From Algoriphagus marincola HL-49 (GTDB lineage: Bacteria > Bacteroidota > Bacteroidia > Cytophagales > Cyclobacteriaceae), in contig LJXT01000019.1 in assembly GCA_001314815.1 (NCBI GenBank), forward strand, positions 1 through 38,047: 38,047 nt of DNA, given 5' to 3'. Shown here one piece after another: positions 16,777 to 25,176 of this stretch (positions are counted from its first letter, which is position 1; every line of letters begins with the position of its first letter). A program made the translations under genes and the position numbers. The notes under the pieces are model-generated. The model was not told the origin of the DNA. It worked only from the letters and a program-made list of their open reading frames with translations, and searched no databases.

Positions 16777-17745
16777 ATGGCAATTTTAGTATATATAGAA
16801 CACGCTGGAGGTAAGGTAAAAAAGACAAGTCTTGAGGCAGTGTCTTTTGCCAATGCTTTGGCAGCTAAAACCAACGAAGGAGAAGTAGTCGCTGTAGCAT
16901 TAGGTGCTATCGGAGATGACGAGTTAGCTTCTGTGGGTTCTGCCGGTGCTGCAAAAGTATTGCATGCATCAGATGACAGGCTTTCTGCGGGAGTAATTCA
17001 GGCACATGCATCAGCGGTTGCTCAGGCATTCGAGAAGGTAGGAGCAAAGACGGTAGTTTTAGCAAAGTCATCTTTGGGTGATGCTGTAGCTGCCCGATTG
17101 GCAATTAAAATTAAAGCGGGACTTGTTTCAAACGTAGTCGAATTGCCCGATACAAGTTCAGGATATCAAGTGAAAAGAAGTATTTATACCGGAAAGGCTT
17201 TTGCCATGACGGCAGTAGAAACTGAAAATAAAATCTTGGCGATCAAAAAGAATGCTGTTGACTTGAAAACGGATGGTGCTCCAGCAAGTGTGGAATCCTT
17301 TGAAGTTAGCTTGGCTGATTCTGATTTTGCTTCGAAAATCACATCTACTGAGCAGGCTACAGGTGAAATTTTACTTCCTGAAGCTGACATCGTAGTATCA
17401 GGCGGACGCGGAATGAAAGGTCCTGAAAACTGGGGAATGATCGAAGACTTGGCCAAAACCTTGGGAGCTGCAACAGGCTGTTCAAAGCCAGTTTCTGACA
17501 TCGGTTGGAGACCTCATCACGAGCACGTAGGCCAAACTGGTGTAAAAGTTGCACCAACTTTATACGTAGCAATAGGAATTTCAGGCGCTATTCAGCATCT
17601 TGCGGGCGTAAACTCTTCAAAATATATCGTCGTGATCAATAAAGATCCGGAAGCTCCATTTTTCAAAGCTGCGGATTATGGGATTGTAGGAGATGCTTTT
17701 GAAGTTGTTCCTAAGTTGAACGAAGCGCTTAAAGCTGAACTCTAA
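16777..17745 (+). CDS. etfA: Electron transfer flavoprotein alpha subunit
   Basis: 322 residues. The N-terminal domain starts AILVYIEHAGGKVKKTSLEAVSFA. The C-terminal FAD-binding domain has VVSGGRGMKGPENWGMIEDLAKTLGAATGCSKP, then GQTGVKVAPTLYVAIGISGAIQHLAGV and VVINKDPEAPFFKAADYGIVGD, which is the EtfA signature. It pairs with EtfB to serve fatty-acid or amino-acid oxidation. The stop lies five bases before the GTG start of the DUF151 gene, suggesting coupled translation. Confidence 0.97.
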   Translation: MAILVYIEHAGGKVKKTSLEAVSFANALAAKTNEGEVVAVALGAIGDDELASVGSAGAAKVLHASDDRLSAGVIQAHASAVAQAFEKVGAKTVVLAKSSLGDAVAARLAIKIKAGLVSNVVELPDTSSGYQVKRSIYTGKAFAMTAVETENKILAIKKNAVDLKTDGAPASVESFEVSLADSDFASKITSTEQATGEILLPEADIVVSGGRGMKGPENWGMIEDLAKTLGAATGCSKPVSDIGWRPHHEHVGQTGVKVAPTLYVAIGISGAIQHLAGVNSSKYIVVINKDPEAPFFKAADYGIVGDAFEVVPKLNEALKAEL

Positions 17746-17750
17746 TTTTT

Positions 17751-18347
17751 GTGGAAAAAGTTATTGAACTGGAAATTTTAGGTCTTTCTTCTAACCATTC
17801 TCAGTCAGGATCTTTTACTTTGGTACTGGGAGAGGTTGGAGGAATCCGCCGTCTACCCATCGTCATTGGGATGTTTGAAGCTCAGGCAATTGCCTTGGAG
17901 ATAGAAAAAATCATTCCTAATCGTCCGATGACGCATGACTTATTCAAATCATTCGCTACAGGATTCAATTATGATATCGATCGAGTAGTGATTACTGATA
18001 TGAAAGAAGGTGTGTATTACGCCAAAATTCAATGTCGTAGTGATCAGGTCGATGCAGAAATTGATTCCAGACCATCTGATGCTATTGCCATTGCAATTCG
18101 CTTCGGTTGTCCGATATTCTGTAGCGAAAAGGTGATGTCGGAAGGTGGCGTGGAGCATTTCGATGTAGAAGAGCCCCAAACCAAAAGTACCAAGTCAACT
18201 TCTTCACAAAAATTTACCGCGAAGAAAGAACCATCTTTGAAGGATTTTAGCTTGGATAAACTCAACCAACTGCTGGATAAGGCAATCGCTGATGAGGACT
18301 ATGAAAAAGCTGCGCGGATCAGAGATGAAATTAATAAACGAAACTAG
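17751..18347 (+). CDS. Bifunctional nuclease family protein (DUF151 + UVR motif)
   Basis: 198 residues starting at GTG 17751, five bases after etfA. The first 130 residues are a DUF151/BFN domain (LPIVIGMFEAQAIALEIE and SRPSDAIAIAIRFGCPIF are typical). A polar linker rich in S, T and K follows, then a C-terminal UvrB/UvrC-type helical motif (LDKLNQLLDKAIADEDYEKAARIRDEI, about 165-195), which mediates protein contacts in Uvr proteins. This fusion is common in Bacteroidota. Some members are reported to cut RNA and DNA; activity here is inferred only. Location behind etfBA is conserved-looking but unexplained. Confidence 0.9.
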   Translation: MEKVIELEILGLSSNHSQSGSFTLVLGEVGGIRRLPIVIGMFEAQAIALEIEKIIPNRPMTHDLFKSFATGFNYDIDRVVITDMKEGVYYAKIQCRSDQVDAEIDSRPSDAIAIAIRFGCPIFCSEKVMSEGGVEHFDVEEPQTKSTKSTSSQKFTAKKEPSLKDFSLDKLNQLLDKAIADEDYEKAARIRDEINKRN

Positions 18348-18354
18348 GACTTCG

Positions 18355-18382
18355 AAAAAAGCCTGAGAGATCAGGCTTTTTT
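18355..18382 (+). terminator. Terminator of the etfB-etfA-DUF151 unit
   Basis: AAAAAA then GCCTGA (18361-18366), loop GAGA, TCAGGC (18371-18376), then TTTTTT. The stem can extend through the A/T tracts. The symmetry could also work on the minus strand, but no minus-strand gene ends here. Confidence 0.82.
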
Positions 18383-18406
18383 ATTGCTTCCTATTCTCTA
18401 ATTTTG
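18377..18406 (+). promoter_or_regulatory. Candidate promoter of the CNT transporter gene
   Basis: A perfect -7 box TAATTTTG at 18399-18406, 18 bases after a TTTT at 18377-18380 that belongs to the preceding terminator T tract; the -33 element is thus imperfect (TTTT for TTTG). ATG follows 25 bases later. The 14 bases ending in this box recur exactly upstream of the MATE gene. Confidence 0.5.
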
Positions 18407-18431
18407 AGGCTTCTGCTTCAACAGGAATTTT

Positions 18432-19715
18432 ATGGATTATATCAGAGGTATCATTGGTTTGCTTGTCATCGTGGCAATTGCATACATTTTTTCTGCAAAC
18501 CGACGAAAAGTAGATTGGAGATTAGTACTCATCGGAATCGGTCTCCAACTGGTTTTTGGTATTCTCATCACCAAAGTACCGATTGTAGCATCAGGCTTTT
18601 CGGCCTTATCGAATGCCTTTGTGAAGTTTTTGAGCTTTAGCGAGGCCGGAGCAATTTTTATTTTCGGCGATCTCGCAGGGGATAGTTTCGGATTCATATT
18701 CGCTTTTAAAGTTTTACCGACGATTATTTTCTTTTCCACTGTTTCTGCGGGACTTTACTATTTAGGAATTCTTCAGAAAGTAGTATTTGGAATCGCCTGG
18801 ATTATGGCACGAACGATGCGGCTTTCCGGTCCGGAAAGTCTTTCTGCGGCAGGGAATATTTTCTTGGGACAGACCGAAGCCCCGCTTTTGGTTCGTCCAT
18901 TTATTCCCAACATGACCAAGTCCGAACTCATGTGCTTGATGACCGGTGGAATGGCGACGATTGCAGGAGGTGTTTTGGCGGGGTATGTGGCTTTTCTGGG
19001 AGGAGATAGTCTGGAGGAACAGAGTAAGTTTGCTGCCTACCTGTTGGGAGCAAGTATTATGAATGCACCTGCCGCGATTGTGCTTTCCAAGATTTTCATC
19101 CCTGAAGTGGAAAAAGAACGCATTGATGAAAAGCTGGAAGTGAGTAAGGAAAGTATGGGGGTCAACCTGATCGACGCGATGTCTATCGGTGCTTCCGAAG
19201 GTTTAAAACTTGCCCTCAACGTAGGTGCGATGCTCTTGGCATTCATAGCGGTGATTGCTGCCGTCAATTACTTCTTAAACGATTTGATCGGAGAAGTGAC
19301 AGGCATCAATGGCTTTGTAGTAAGTACTACCGGAGGGCAGTTTGATGGGTTTTCCCTGGAATATATTTTTGGGCAGGTATTCCGAGTCTTTGCCTGGGTC
19401 ATCGGGGTAGAGTGGTCGGATACTTTGCAAGTGGGGAGTCTTTTGGGTCAAAAGACGGTGATCAATGAATTTGTCGCATATCTGAGTCTATCAGAAATGA
19501 AAGCTATGGATTCCCTTGCTCCCAAATCAATCGTGATTGCAACCTATGCACTTTGCGGCTTTTCTAATTTCAGTTCAATTGCCATCCAATTGGGAGGAAT
19601 CAGCATAATCGCTCCAAATAAACAAGGAACGCTCAGTAAACTCGGTTTGATTTCCCTTTTTGCTGCTTCGCTTGCTTGTATGATGACAGCTACGATAGCG
19701 GGAATGTTATTTTAG
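18432..19715 (+). CDS. Concentrative nucleoside transporter (CNT/NupC family)
   Basis: 427-residue inner-membrane symporter that takes up nucleosides with H+ or Na+. The core signature GQTEAPLLVRPFIPNMTKSELMCLMTGGMATIAGG is the CNT substrate-binding re-entrant region. The second repeat region shows NEFVAYLSL and the tail ATYALCGFSNFSSIAIQLGGI, also typical of CNTs. About eight to ten hydrophobic segments are visible and the length fits the family (about 400-430). It has its own promoter-like box after the upstream terminator. The stop codon is the first part of a tandem repeat array. Confidence 0.94.
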   Translation: MDYIRGIIGLLVIVAIAYIFSANRRKVDWRLVLIGIGLQLVFGILITKVPIVASGFSALSNAFVKFLSFSEAGAIFIFGDLAGDSFGFIFAFKVLPTIIFFSTVSAGLYYLGILQKVVFGIAWIMARTMRLSGPESLSAAGNIFLGQTEAPLLVRPFIPNMTKSELMCLMTGGMATIAGGVLAGYVAFLGGDSLEEQSKFAAYLLGASIMNAPAAIVLSKIFIPEVEKERIDEKLEVSKESMGVNLIDAMSIGASEGLKLALNVGAMLLAFIAVIAAVNYFLNDLIGEVTGINGFVVSTTGGQFDGFSLEYIFGQVFRVFAWVIGVEWSDTLQVGSLLGQKTVINEFVAYLSLSEMKAMDSLAPKSIVIATYALCGFSNFSSIAIQLGGISIIAPNKQGTLSKLGLISLFAASLACMMTATIAGMLF

Positions 19716-19770
19716 TAGCAAGTATCTAGTAGCAGGTCTCAAGAAGTAAGTACTCAGTAGCAGCGAGCTC
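19714..19770. repeat. Degenerate 14-bp tandem repeat, four units
   Basis: Units: AGTAGCAAGTATCT (19714-19727), AGTAGCAGGTCTCA (19728-19741), AGAAGTAAGTACTC (19742-19755), AGTAGCAGCGAGCTC (19756-19770, 15 bp). It starts within the TAG stop of the transporter gene and ends before the M28 terminator. Confidence 0.75.
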
Positions 19771-19816
19771 GAAAAAGACTTCACCTTGATAAAGTTTTAA
19801 AACTGATAAAATAAAA

Positions 19817-19845
19817 AACCCGGAGATGATTCATATCCCCGGGTT
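19817..19845 (-). terminator. Terminator of the M28/truC/mnmA minus-strand unit
   Basis: Stem CCGGGTT/AACCCGG (19839-19845 and 19817-19823), read on the minus strand and followed by TTTTTTATTTT. It lies 22 bases past the M28 stop. Confidence 0.78.
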
Positions 19846-19867
19846 GGTAATTTTAAGAATTTATCAA

Positions 19868-21343
19868 TTACTGATCTCCGTAAAGCGCTTTGCTAGCTTC
19901 TTCGTATTTGTCACCGGCAACCCATTTTGGCTTGGACGGATCGTTGGCGATCAACTCCGCCGCACGGATATACGACTTCCAGTATTTCACTGCATAGTCC
20001 AGATCAAAGTTGTCCACCTGATCTCCAGGCTTGTGATAATACTTATTGATCTCATCATCAAAGGCTCTGAAGCCTAGTGAAAACGTAGGCGCTGGGATTC
20101 CTTTTCTGGCAAAGTTGACATTATCAGAGCGATCATAAAGCCCTTGCTCAGGTGAAGGATCTGCAATTGCCTCCAATCCAAACTCTGCCACGGCCTGGCT
20201 GATCAGTGGATCACTACTAGTTCTTCCCAAACCAATGACGGTAATTACTTCTGTGTCATTGTATCCACCGTTGTCAATATTCAGATTGTAGATGATCTGA
20301 TTCAGGGGAACCAATGGGTTTTCAGCGAAATAGGCCGAACCCAAAAGTCCTTTTTCCTCTGCGGTCCAAAGTGCTAGGATGATGGATCGTTTCGGTGGAT
20401 TTTTTGCAAAATACTTGGCAGCATTCATAACCGCTACAGTTCCTACAGCATTGTCTCTTGCGCCATTGTAAATAGAATCTCCTTCTGCATCAGGAGTTCC
20501 CACACCCACATGATCATAATGAGCCGAAAGAAGTAAATATTCATCCTTAAGCTCAGGATCAGTTCCCTCGATCCAAGCCATCACATTTTTTCCTTCGATC
20601 TGGGTATTCACCTTTCCTTCTACATTCAGTTGAATGTTTTTTACTTTGCCTTCACTGATACCTTTACTCAGGGTATTTTCTACATCTTTCACCCATAGGT
20701 AGGGTAGATTGGAGCTTTCACCCTGATCGATACCCAATGTCGGTCGATTGAGGTAATTAGATACCAATTGCCATGGAACGGATGGGATATTAAATCGCTC
20801 GACTAGGGCAACCGCTCCAGCTTTTTGCGCTCTGGCAGTCTTTGATCTTCCTAGGGAAAAAAGTGCCGCCGGGCTCATTTGATCCGGTGCGCCTACGTTG
20901 GTGACAACGACTTTTCCTTTGACGTCTTTGCCTGCAAAGTCCTCTTCCAGTCCAAAGCCTAAGTCTACCACTTCATAACTTCCGGATAACGCCTCTCCTT
21001 CCAAAACCAAGAGTTCCTCACCTTGTGTGTATTTTGAATCACCCATCATCAATTCTCCTGTTTTGGGAGGTTGGGAAAGTCGAAATGGAATATTTTGGAA
21101 GTAGCCGTCCGCTCTAGGGATAGGTTGCGCCTTATATTTTTTGAGATATTTTGCAATGTAATCGTAGGCTAAGGCCATCTCAGGACGGGCAGGATCTCTT
21201 CCCATCAATTCGTCAGAAGCCAAATATGTAAAATGGCCTATCGCTTCTTTCTCTTTAAATCGTTTTTCGATCGTCTCTTGCTGTGCAGTAGCAAGGCCTG
21301 AAAGTGAGACTAACAGGGCCAAGCTTAAAATCTTTTTGTTCAT
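19868..21343 (-). CDS. Secreted M28-family zinc peptidase
   Basis: 491 residues using the ATG at 21343, which opens directly into the signal peptide MNKKILSLALLVSLSGLATAQ; an in-frame start 10 codons upstream only adds a polar tail. An M28 catalytic domain occupies the second half: SAHYDHVG (zinc His), GARDNAVGTV (bridging Asp), WTAEEKGLLGS (catalytic/zinc Glu), LNIDNGG (zinc Asp) and YHKPGD (zinc His). A PA-like insert (about 120-250) precedes it. Such proteins are aminopeptidases or glutaminyl-cyclase-like; substrate is unknown. It is preceded by truC with a 46-base gap and ended by the terminator at 19817-19845. Confidence 0.93.
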   Translation of the reverse strand: MNKKILSLALLVSLSGLATAQQETIEKRFKEKEAIGHFTYLASDELMGRDPARPEMALAYDYIAKYLKKYKAQPIPRADGYFQNIPFRLSQPPKTGELMMGDSKYTQGEELLVLEGEALSGSYEVVDLGFGLEEDFAGKDVKGKVVVTNVGAPDQMSPAALFSLGRSKTARAQKAGAVALVERFNIPSVPWQLVSNYLNRPTLGIDQGESSNLPYLWVKDVENTLSKGISEGKVKNIQLNVEGKVNTQIEGKNVMAWIEGTDPELKDEYLLLSAHYDHVGVGTPDAEGDSIYNGARDNAVGTVAVMNAAKYFAKNPPKRSIILALWTAEEKGLLGSAYFAENPLVPLNQIIYNLNIDNGGYNDTEVITVIGLGRTSSDPLISQAVAEFGLEAIADPSPEQGLYDRSDNVNFARKGIPAPTFSLGFRAFDDEINKYYHKPGDQVDNFDLDYAVKYWKSYIRAAELIANDPSKPKWVAGDKYEEASKALYGDQ

Positions 21344-21389
21344 CTGATTGGGTTTAATTGCCTGAAAATACAAGAAATAGAAATAGTGT

Positions 21390-22106
21390 TTAACTCATAT
21401 TTGAAACTTCTTCCTCTTTAATCCCTAGATCCATTAAAATTGCCCGAAAATGTACAGGTAATTCTGCTTTAATTCGGATTACCTCATTTTCAATCGGGTG
21501 GGTGAACTCCAGAGTATGGGCATGAAGCAGCATCTTTTGAAGCTTGAATTGTGACTCAAAAAACTTGTTTTGTTTATTATCTCCGTGCTTTTTATCTCCG
21601 ATGATGTAATGTCTGGCTTGTGCTAAATGCCTTCTAATCTGATGTGTTCGGCCAGTTTCAGGAGAAAGCTCAAGTAAAGCGTAGCGACTGCTCGGATAAC
21701 GTCCCGTGGTATCGAAAGGGATTTCTGCTGAACTAAGGAATTTAAAGCGTGTAATTGCCTCCTGAAGTCTTTTGCTTCGCTCACTTTCAAGCGGTCGATC
21801 AAAAGTACCCACAGCTTCTCTCGGTACACCCCGCACCAGGGCTAGGTAAGTTTTTTTCACCCTTCGCTCAGCAAATTCCTTTTCAATCAGTGGAATCAAT
21901 TCTCGATTCTTAGTGAAAAGTAAAACTCCGGATGTGGCTCTGTCTAATCGATGAACGGGATGGACGTGGACACCAATTTGATCCCGAAGCATTTGGATGG
22001 CAAACTCATGCTGCTCCTCTGCTGCTATTCTTGTTCGGTGCACCAAAAGACCAGCCGGCTTATTAATGGCAATTAGCCCAGCATCTTCATAAAGAATCTC
22101 CAGCAT
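21390..22106 (-). CDS. truC: tRNA pseudouridine(65) synthase TruC-like
   Basis: 238 residues. The start is placed at ATG 22106 (MLEILYEDAGLIAINKP), which aligns with the start of E. coli TruC and lies 11 bases after the mnmA stop; the longer in-frame option overlaps mnmA. The catalytic aspartate is in HRLDRATSGVLLF. The later ELSPETGRTHQIRRHLAQARHYIIGDKKHGD block matches TruC (R-x-H-Q-x-R-R-H-x-A, I-I-G-D-x-K-H-G-D). RluA-family rRNA synthases are the alternative, but the N-terminus, the lack of an S4 domain and the length favour TruC, which modifies U65 in the T-loop stem of tRNAs. Cotranscribed with mnmA. Confidence 0.85.
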   Translation of the reverse strand: MLEILYEDAGLIAINKPAGLLVHRTRIAAEEQHEFAIQMLRDQIGVHVHPVHRLDRATSGVLLFTKNRELIPLIEKEFAERRVKKTYLALVRGVPREAVGTFDRPLESERSKRLQEAITRFKFLSSAEIPFDTTGRYPSSRYALLELSPETGRTHQIRRHLAQARHYIIGDKKHGDNKQNKFFESQFKLQKMLLHAHTLEFTHPIENEVIRIKAELPVHFRAILMDLGIKEEEVSNMS

Positions 22107-22117
22107 TTGATTCAGAT

Positions 22118-23332
22118 TCAATAAATAGTACCTGAGCCAATGCACTCTTCACCTTGATACCAGGCTACAAATTGACCTGAGGCTATCCCTTTTTGGGCTT
22201 GATCAAAGATGATGTACAGACCATTTTCGCGCTGCAAAAGAGTCGCTCCTGAAAGTGCCTGTCTATATCGAATTCTTGCTTCATATCGGGCGCTTTCACC
22301 AGGCCGAAGCTTCAAATCCTCACGGATCCAATGGATTTGATCATTTTTTACAAAAAGAGCATGTCTCAAGAGGCCTGGATGACTTTCTCCAAGTCCTACG
22401 TAGATGACATTTTCTTTGGTATCCGTAGCGATCACAAAAAGCGGTTTGCCAGTTCCCCCTACATTCAAGCCTTTTCGCTGTCCCACCGTAAAATAATGGG
22501 CACCACGATGTTCGCCGACTTTTTTTCCTTCAGCTACTTGATAGGATAGGGGAAAGGCTAGATCATGCAGCGTCTCCTCCTCGTAATCTTCAGGATCCAG
22601 ATTGGCAGGTACTTGGTATTTTTTCAGTTTGCCCAAATCTGCCGGAATTTCGATGATTGGGCCTGTTTTCGGCTTCAATTGCTGCTGTAGAAAATCAGGA
22701 AGTCTCACTTTTCCGATAAAGCAAAGTCCCTGAGAATCTTTCTTTTCTGCCGTAATCAAGTCTAGTTTTTTAGCAATAGCTCTCACCTCTGACTTTTGCA
22801 GATGGCCGATGGGAAACAGAGCTTTTGAAAATTGACTTTGGGTCAATTGACATAAGAAATAGCTTTGGTCTTTATTGGGATCAGCTCCGGCTAGAAGTTG
22901 GTATACGGATTTTCCATCAACTTCTATTTCGCCTTTTTGGCAGTAGTGACCTGTAGCCACAAAATCAGCTTTTAGCTTTTGTGCCGCTTTTAGGAAAATG
23001 TCAAACTTGATTTCCCGGTTGCAAAGGATATCCGGATTGGGTGTTCTGCCTGCCTCATATTCAGCAAACATATAATCTACGATCCGTTCGCGGTATTCTT
23101 CACTGAGATCGATTGCTTGGAAAGGAATTCCAAGTTTCTCGGCCACCAACATGGCGTCGGTAGAGTCCTCCATCCAGGGACATTCATTGGAGATGGTGAC
23201 AGATTCATCGTGCCAGTTTTTCATAAACATGCCGATGACTTCGTAGCCTTGTTCCAGCAAAAGGTGGGCAGCTACAGAGCTATCCACACCACCGGATAGC
23301 CCGACTACAACTCTTGGTTTTTTATTGGTCAT
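22118..23332 (-). CDS. mnmA: tRNA-specific 2-thiouridylase MnmA
   Basis: 404-residue enzyme making 2-thiouridine at wobble U34 of tRNA-Lys, -Glu and -Gln. The PP-loop is SGGVDSS (13-19). The catalytic cysteines are C104 in [12 protein letters not shown] and C204 in [11 protein letters not shown]. The central part contains [17 protein letters not shown], and the C-terminal beta-barrel has [14 protein letters not shown]. It is about 35 residues longer than E. coli MnmA (368), mainly through an insert around 240-270, as is usual in Bacteroidota. truC follows in the same unit. Its wobble-pathway partner MnmE is seen in this window only as a broken tail at 33934-34172. Confidence 0.96.
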   Translation of the reverse strand: MTNKKPRVVVGLSGGVDSSVAAHLLLEQGYEVIGMFMKNWHDESVTISNECPWMEDSTDAMLVAEKLGIPFQAIDLSEEYRERIVDYMFAEYEAGRTPNPDILCNREIKFDIFLKAAQKLKADFVATGHYCQKGEIEVDGKSVYQLLAGADPNKDQSYFLCQLTQSQFSKALFPIGHLQKSEVRAIAKKLDLITAEKKDSQGLCFIGKVRLPDFLQQQLKPKTGPIIEIPADLGKLKKYQVPANLDPEDYEEETLHDLAFPLSYQVAEGKKVGEHRGAHYFTVGQRKGLNVGGTGKPLFVIATDTKENVIYVGLGESHPGLLRHALFVKNDQIHWIREDLKLRPGESARYEARIRYRQALSGATLLQRENGLYIIFDQAQKGIASGQFVAWYQGEECIGSGTIY

Positions 23333-23335
23333 GAT

Positions 23336-23473
23336 TCAGGGATGGATTAAAGGTCCATTGAATTTCACTTGTAAACCCGCATTTTTTTCAAGGGGTTCAA
23401 TTTCTTGGCAAAGTTCGGTAAAATGAGTGGCAAGACCATCCAAAAGATATTTTTCCCATAGTGCGCTGAAGGT
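23336..23473 (-). other. Short open frame ending just before mnmA
   Basis: An open minus-strand frame of 45 codons runs from just after a TAA (23476-23474) to a TGA at 23338-23336, three bases before the mnmA ATG. The sequence is protein-like (for example LLDGLATHFTELCQEIEPL and later QVKFNGPLIHP) and acidic, but no ATG is in frame; a TTG would give 34 residues. It may be a short leader-like gene, the decayed end of a lost gene, or chance. The overlapping MATE promoter region lies just right of it. Confidence 0.3.
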
Positions 23474-23484
23474 TTAAGATTCTC

Positions 23485-23492
23485 TAATTTTG
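23485..23492 (+). promoter_or_regulatory. Candidate -7 box of the MATE gene
   Basis: TAATTTTG, a perfect TAnnTTTG, 24 bases before the ATG at 23517. I see no good TTTG 19 bases upstream. The 14 bases ATTCTCTAATTTTG are identical to those before the CNT gene. Confidence 0.45.
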
Positions 23493-23516
23493 TCTGAGTT
23501 TTTTTGGATTGAAACT

Positions 23517-24896
23517 ATGAACTTCCAACTATTAAAAGATGCCATCGCAGGTAAGGAGCAAGACTTTACGAAGCTTTCGCTGAAGACTGCAATTTTTGTA
23601 TTGGCCGTGCCGATGATTTTGGAGATGATGATGGAGTCTCTCTTTGCGGTAGTGGATATCTTTTTTGTAGCCAAATTGGGAGAAAAGGCCATTGCTACGG
23701 TGGGTTTGACTGAGTCTGTAATCGTGCTTGTTTATGCAGTTGGTTTTGGTATCAGTATGGCTGCTACAGCCTTGATTTCTAGGAGGTTTGGAGAAAAGAA
23801 CTATCATCAAGCAGGATCCCTAGCCTTTCAATTGCTTTTGGTGGGAGGAGCTATATCGCTTATTTTCAGTGTTTTGGGGATATTCTTTGCTTCTGATATT
23901 CTCCTTCTCATGGGAGCTGAGGAAGAAGTCATTGTGACGGGATCGAAGTTTACCCAAATAATATTTGCAGGGAATGCCGCTATTCTACTGCTCTTTTTGA
24001 TTAACGGTGCTTTCCGAGGAGCGGGTCAGGCTCATCATGCGATGCGATCACTTTGGATTGCTAATGGATTTAATATAATCCTAGATCCTTTGTTGATTTT
24101 TGGGCTGGGTAGCTTTGAAGGTTTTGGGCTGGAAGGAGCTGCCTTGGCTACTACAGTTGGCCGTGGAACCGGGGTTTTATACCAACTCTACCACCTTTTT
24201 AATGGAAAACACCGACTGCAGATCACCGCTGCTAATCTGATTGTCAAGTGGAAGACTATCCGTAAGATCATGGATATCGCCCTTGGAGGTATGGGCCAAT
24301 TCTTAATTGACTCTGTCTCTTGGGTTGCTTTGACCCGGATGAATGCGGAATTTGGATCCACTGCACTTGCCGGTTATACTATTGCTATGCGGGTCTTGAT
24401 TTTCACCATCTTACCGGCTTGGGGTATATCCGGTGCTGCTGCCACTTTGGTTGGACAGAATCTGGGTGCAAAGGAAGTAGGAAGGGCAGAAGAATCTGTT
24501 TGGCTCACTGCCAAATACTGCATGATTTTTATGGCATCTGTCACAGGGATTTATCTTTTCTATTCAGATGAATTGGCGGGAATTTTCACAGATAATCAGG
24601 AAGTGAAGGATATTGCAGCTCAAGGTCTTTGGGTGATTGCCTTGGGTTATGTGTTTTTTGCGATCGGGATGGTTTTAACTCAAGCCTTCAATGGAGCAGG
24701 AGATACCAAAACTCCTGCTTGGATCAATGTAGCTGTATTATTGGCATTTGAAATTCCGCTTGCCTGGGTCTTGGCTTTTACCTTTGATTTAAAATATCTC
24801 GGAATATTTATAGCCATAGCCGTTGCACATTCATTTCATGCCGTCGTAGCATATGTGTTTTTCAAAAAGGGCAAATGGAAACGAATAGCCGTATAA
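23517..24896 (+). CDS. MATE-family multidrug efflux transporter
   Basis: 459 residues with about twelve membrane segments in two halves. The start is taken as ATG 23517; an earlier in-frame TTG falls on the -7 box. Family marks: KTAIFVLAVPMILEMMMESLFAVVDIFFVAKLG at the N-terminus (P and the M-x-x-x-x-x-x-D motif), the repeat GMGQFLIDSVSWVALTRMNAEFG in the second half, and GISGAAATLVGQNLGA. MATE pumps export drugs or metabolites using Na+ or H+. It is monocistronic, with its own -7 box and a downstream hairpin. Confidence 0.94.
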   Translation: MNFQLLKDAIAGKEQDFTKLSLKTAIFVLAVPMILEMMMESLFAVVDIFFVAKLGEKAIATVGLTESVIVLVYAVGFGISMAATALISRRFGEKNYHQAGSLAFQLLLVGGAISLIFSVLGIFFASDILLLMGAEEEVIVTGSKFTQIIFAGNAAILLLFLINGAFRGAGQAHHAMRSLWIANGFNIILDPLLIFGLGSFEGFGLEGAALATTVGRGTGVLYQLYHLFNGKHRLQITAANLIVKWKTIRKIMDIALGGMGQFLIDSVSWVALTRMNAEFGSTALAGYTIAMRVLIFTILPAWGISGAAATLVGQNLGAKEVGRAEESVWLTAKYCMIFMASVTGIYLFYSDELAGIFTDNQEVKDIAAQGLWVIALGYVFFAIGMVLTQAFNGAGDTKTPAWINVAVLLAFEIPLAWVLAFTFDLKYLGIFIAIAVAHSFHAVVAYVFFKKGKWKRIAV

Positions 24897-24899
24897 AAT

Positions 24900-24928
24900 A
24901 TCAGCAAGCTGCATGACAACTTGCTGAT
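24900..24928 (+). terminator. Hairpin after the MATE gene
   Basis: Stem ATCAGCAAG (24900-24908) and CTTGCTGAT (24920-24928), 11-base loop, no T tract. It is followed at once by the perfect palindrome TTATAAGCTTATAA (24928-24941), a possible second structure or binding site. Confidence 0.5.
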
Positions 24929-24991
24929 TATAAGCTTATAATTAAGTTTGAAAAATATTTGGAATGATACTGTTTATGCTATTTCCATTGT

Positions 24992-25170
24992 CTAACTAGC
25001 TGCGATCGTGAAGTCGGAAGCGTGAATCTTTTGGTTTTCTCCTTCGACAATGTTTGCTTGCTCTGTCTTGCTGGCACCAAAATTAAATGATCATTTCAAA
25101 AATCAATGGCCAGTGCTGGGAAGATGTGGTTTGCCAAAAACTTCAAATTGCGTTTCGGAAGGTATCTCCG
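24992..25170 (-). pseudogene. Decayed coding stretch downstream of the lipoprotein gene
   Basis: On the minus strand one frame reads as protein but is broken by two in-frame TGA codons. A segment AEIPSETQFEVFGKPHLPST ends at TGA (25105-25103); four codons later comes another TGA, then SFNFGASKTEQANIVEGENQ continues through KIHASDFTIAAS to a TAG at 24994-24992. The frame differs from that of the lipoprotein gene just upstream, so this is not simple readthrough. It looks like the C-terminal remnant of a lost gene, but its family is not recognised. The remaining bases between 24942 and 24991 show nothing. Confidence 0.35.
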
Positions 25171-25176
25171 CGTAAA

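Noticed and set aside
24928-24941. Palindrome TTATAAGCTTATAA as a transcription-factor operator
   Set aside because: It lies downstream of the MATE gene, not before a start; AT-rich palindromes of this size are expected by chance.
25103-25170. TGA recoding (selenoprotein) in the broken frame
   Set aside because: No selenocysteine-insertion hairpin or selenoprotein family match is visible; decay is simpler.
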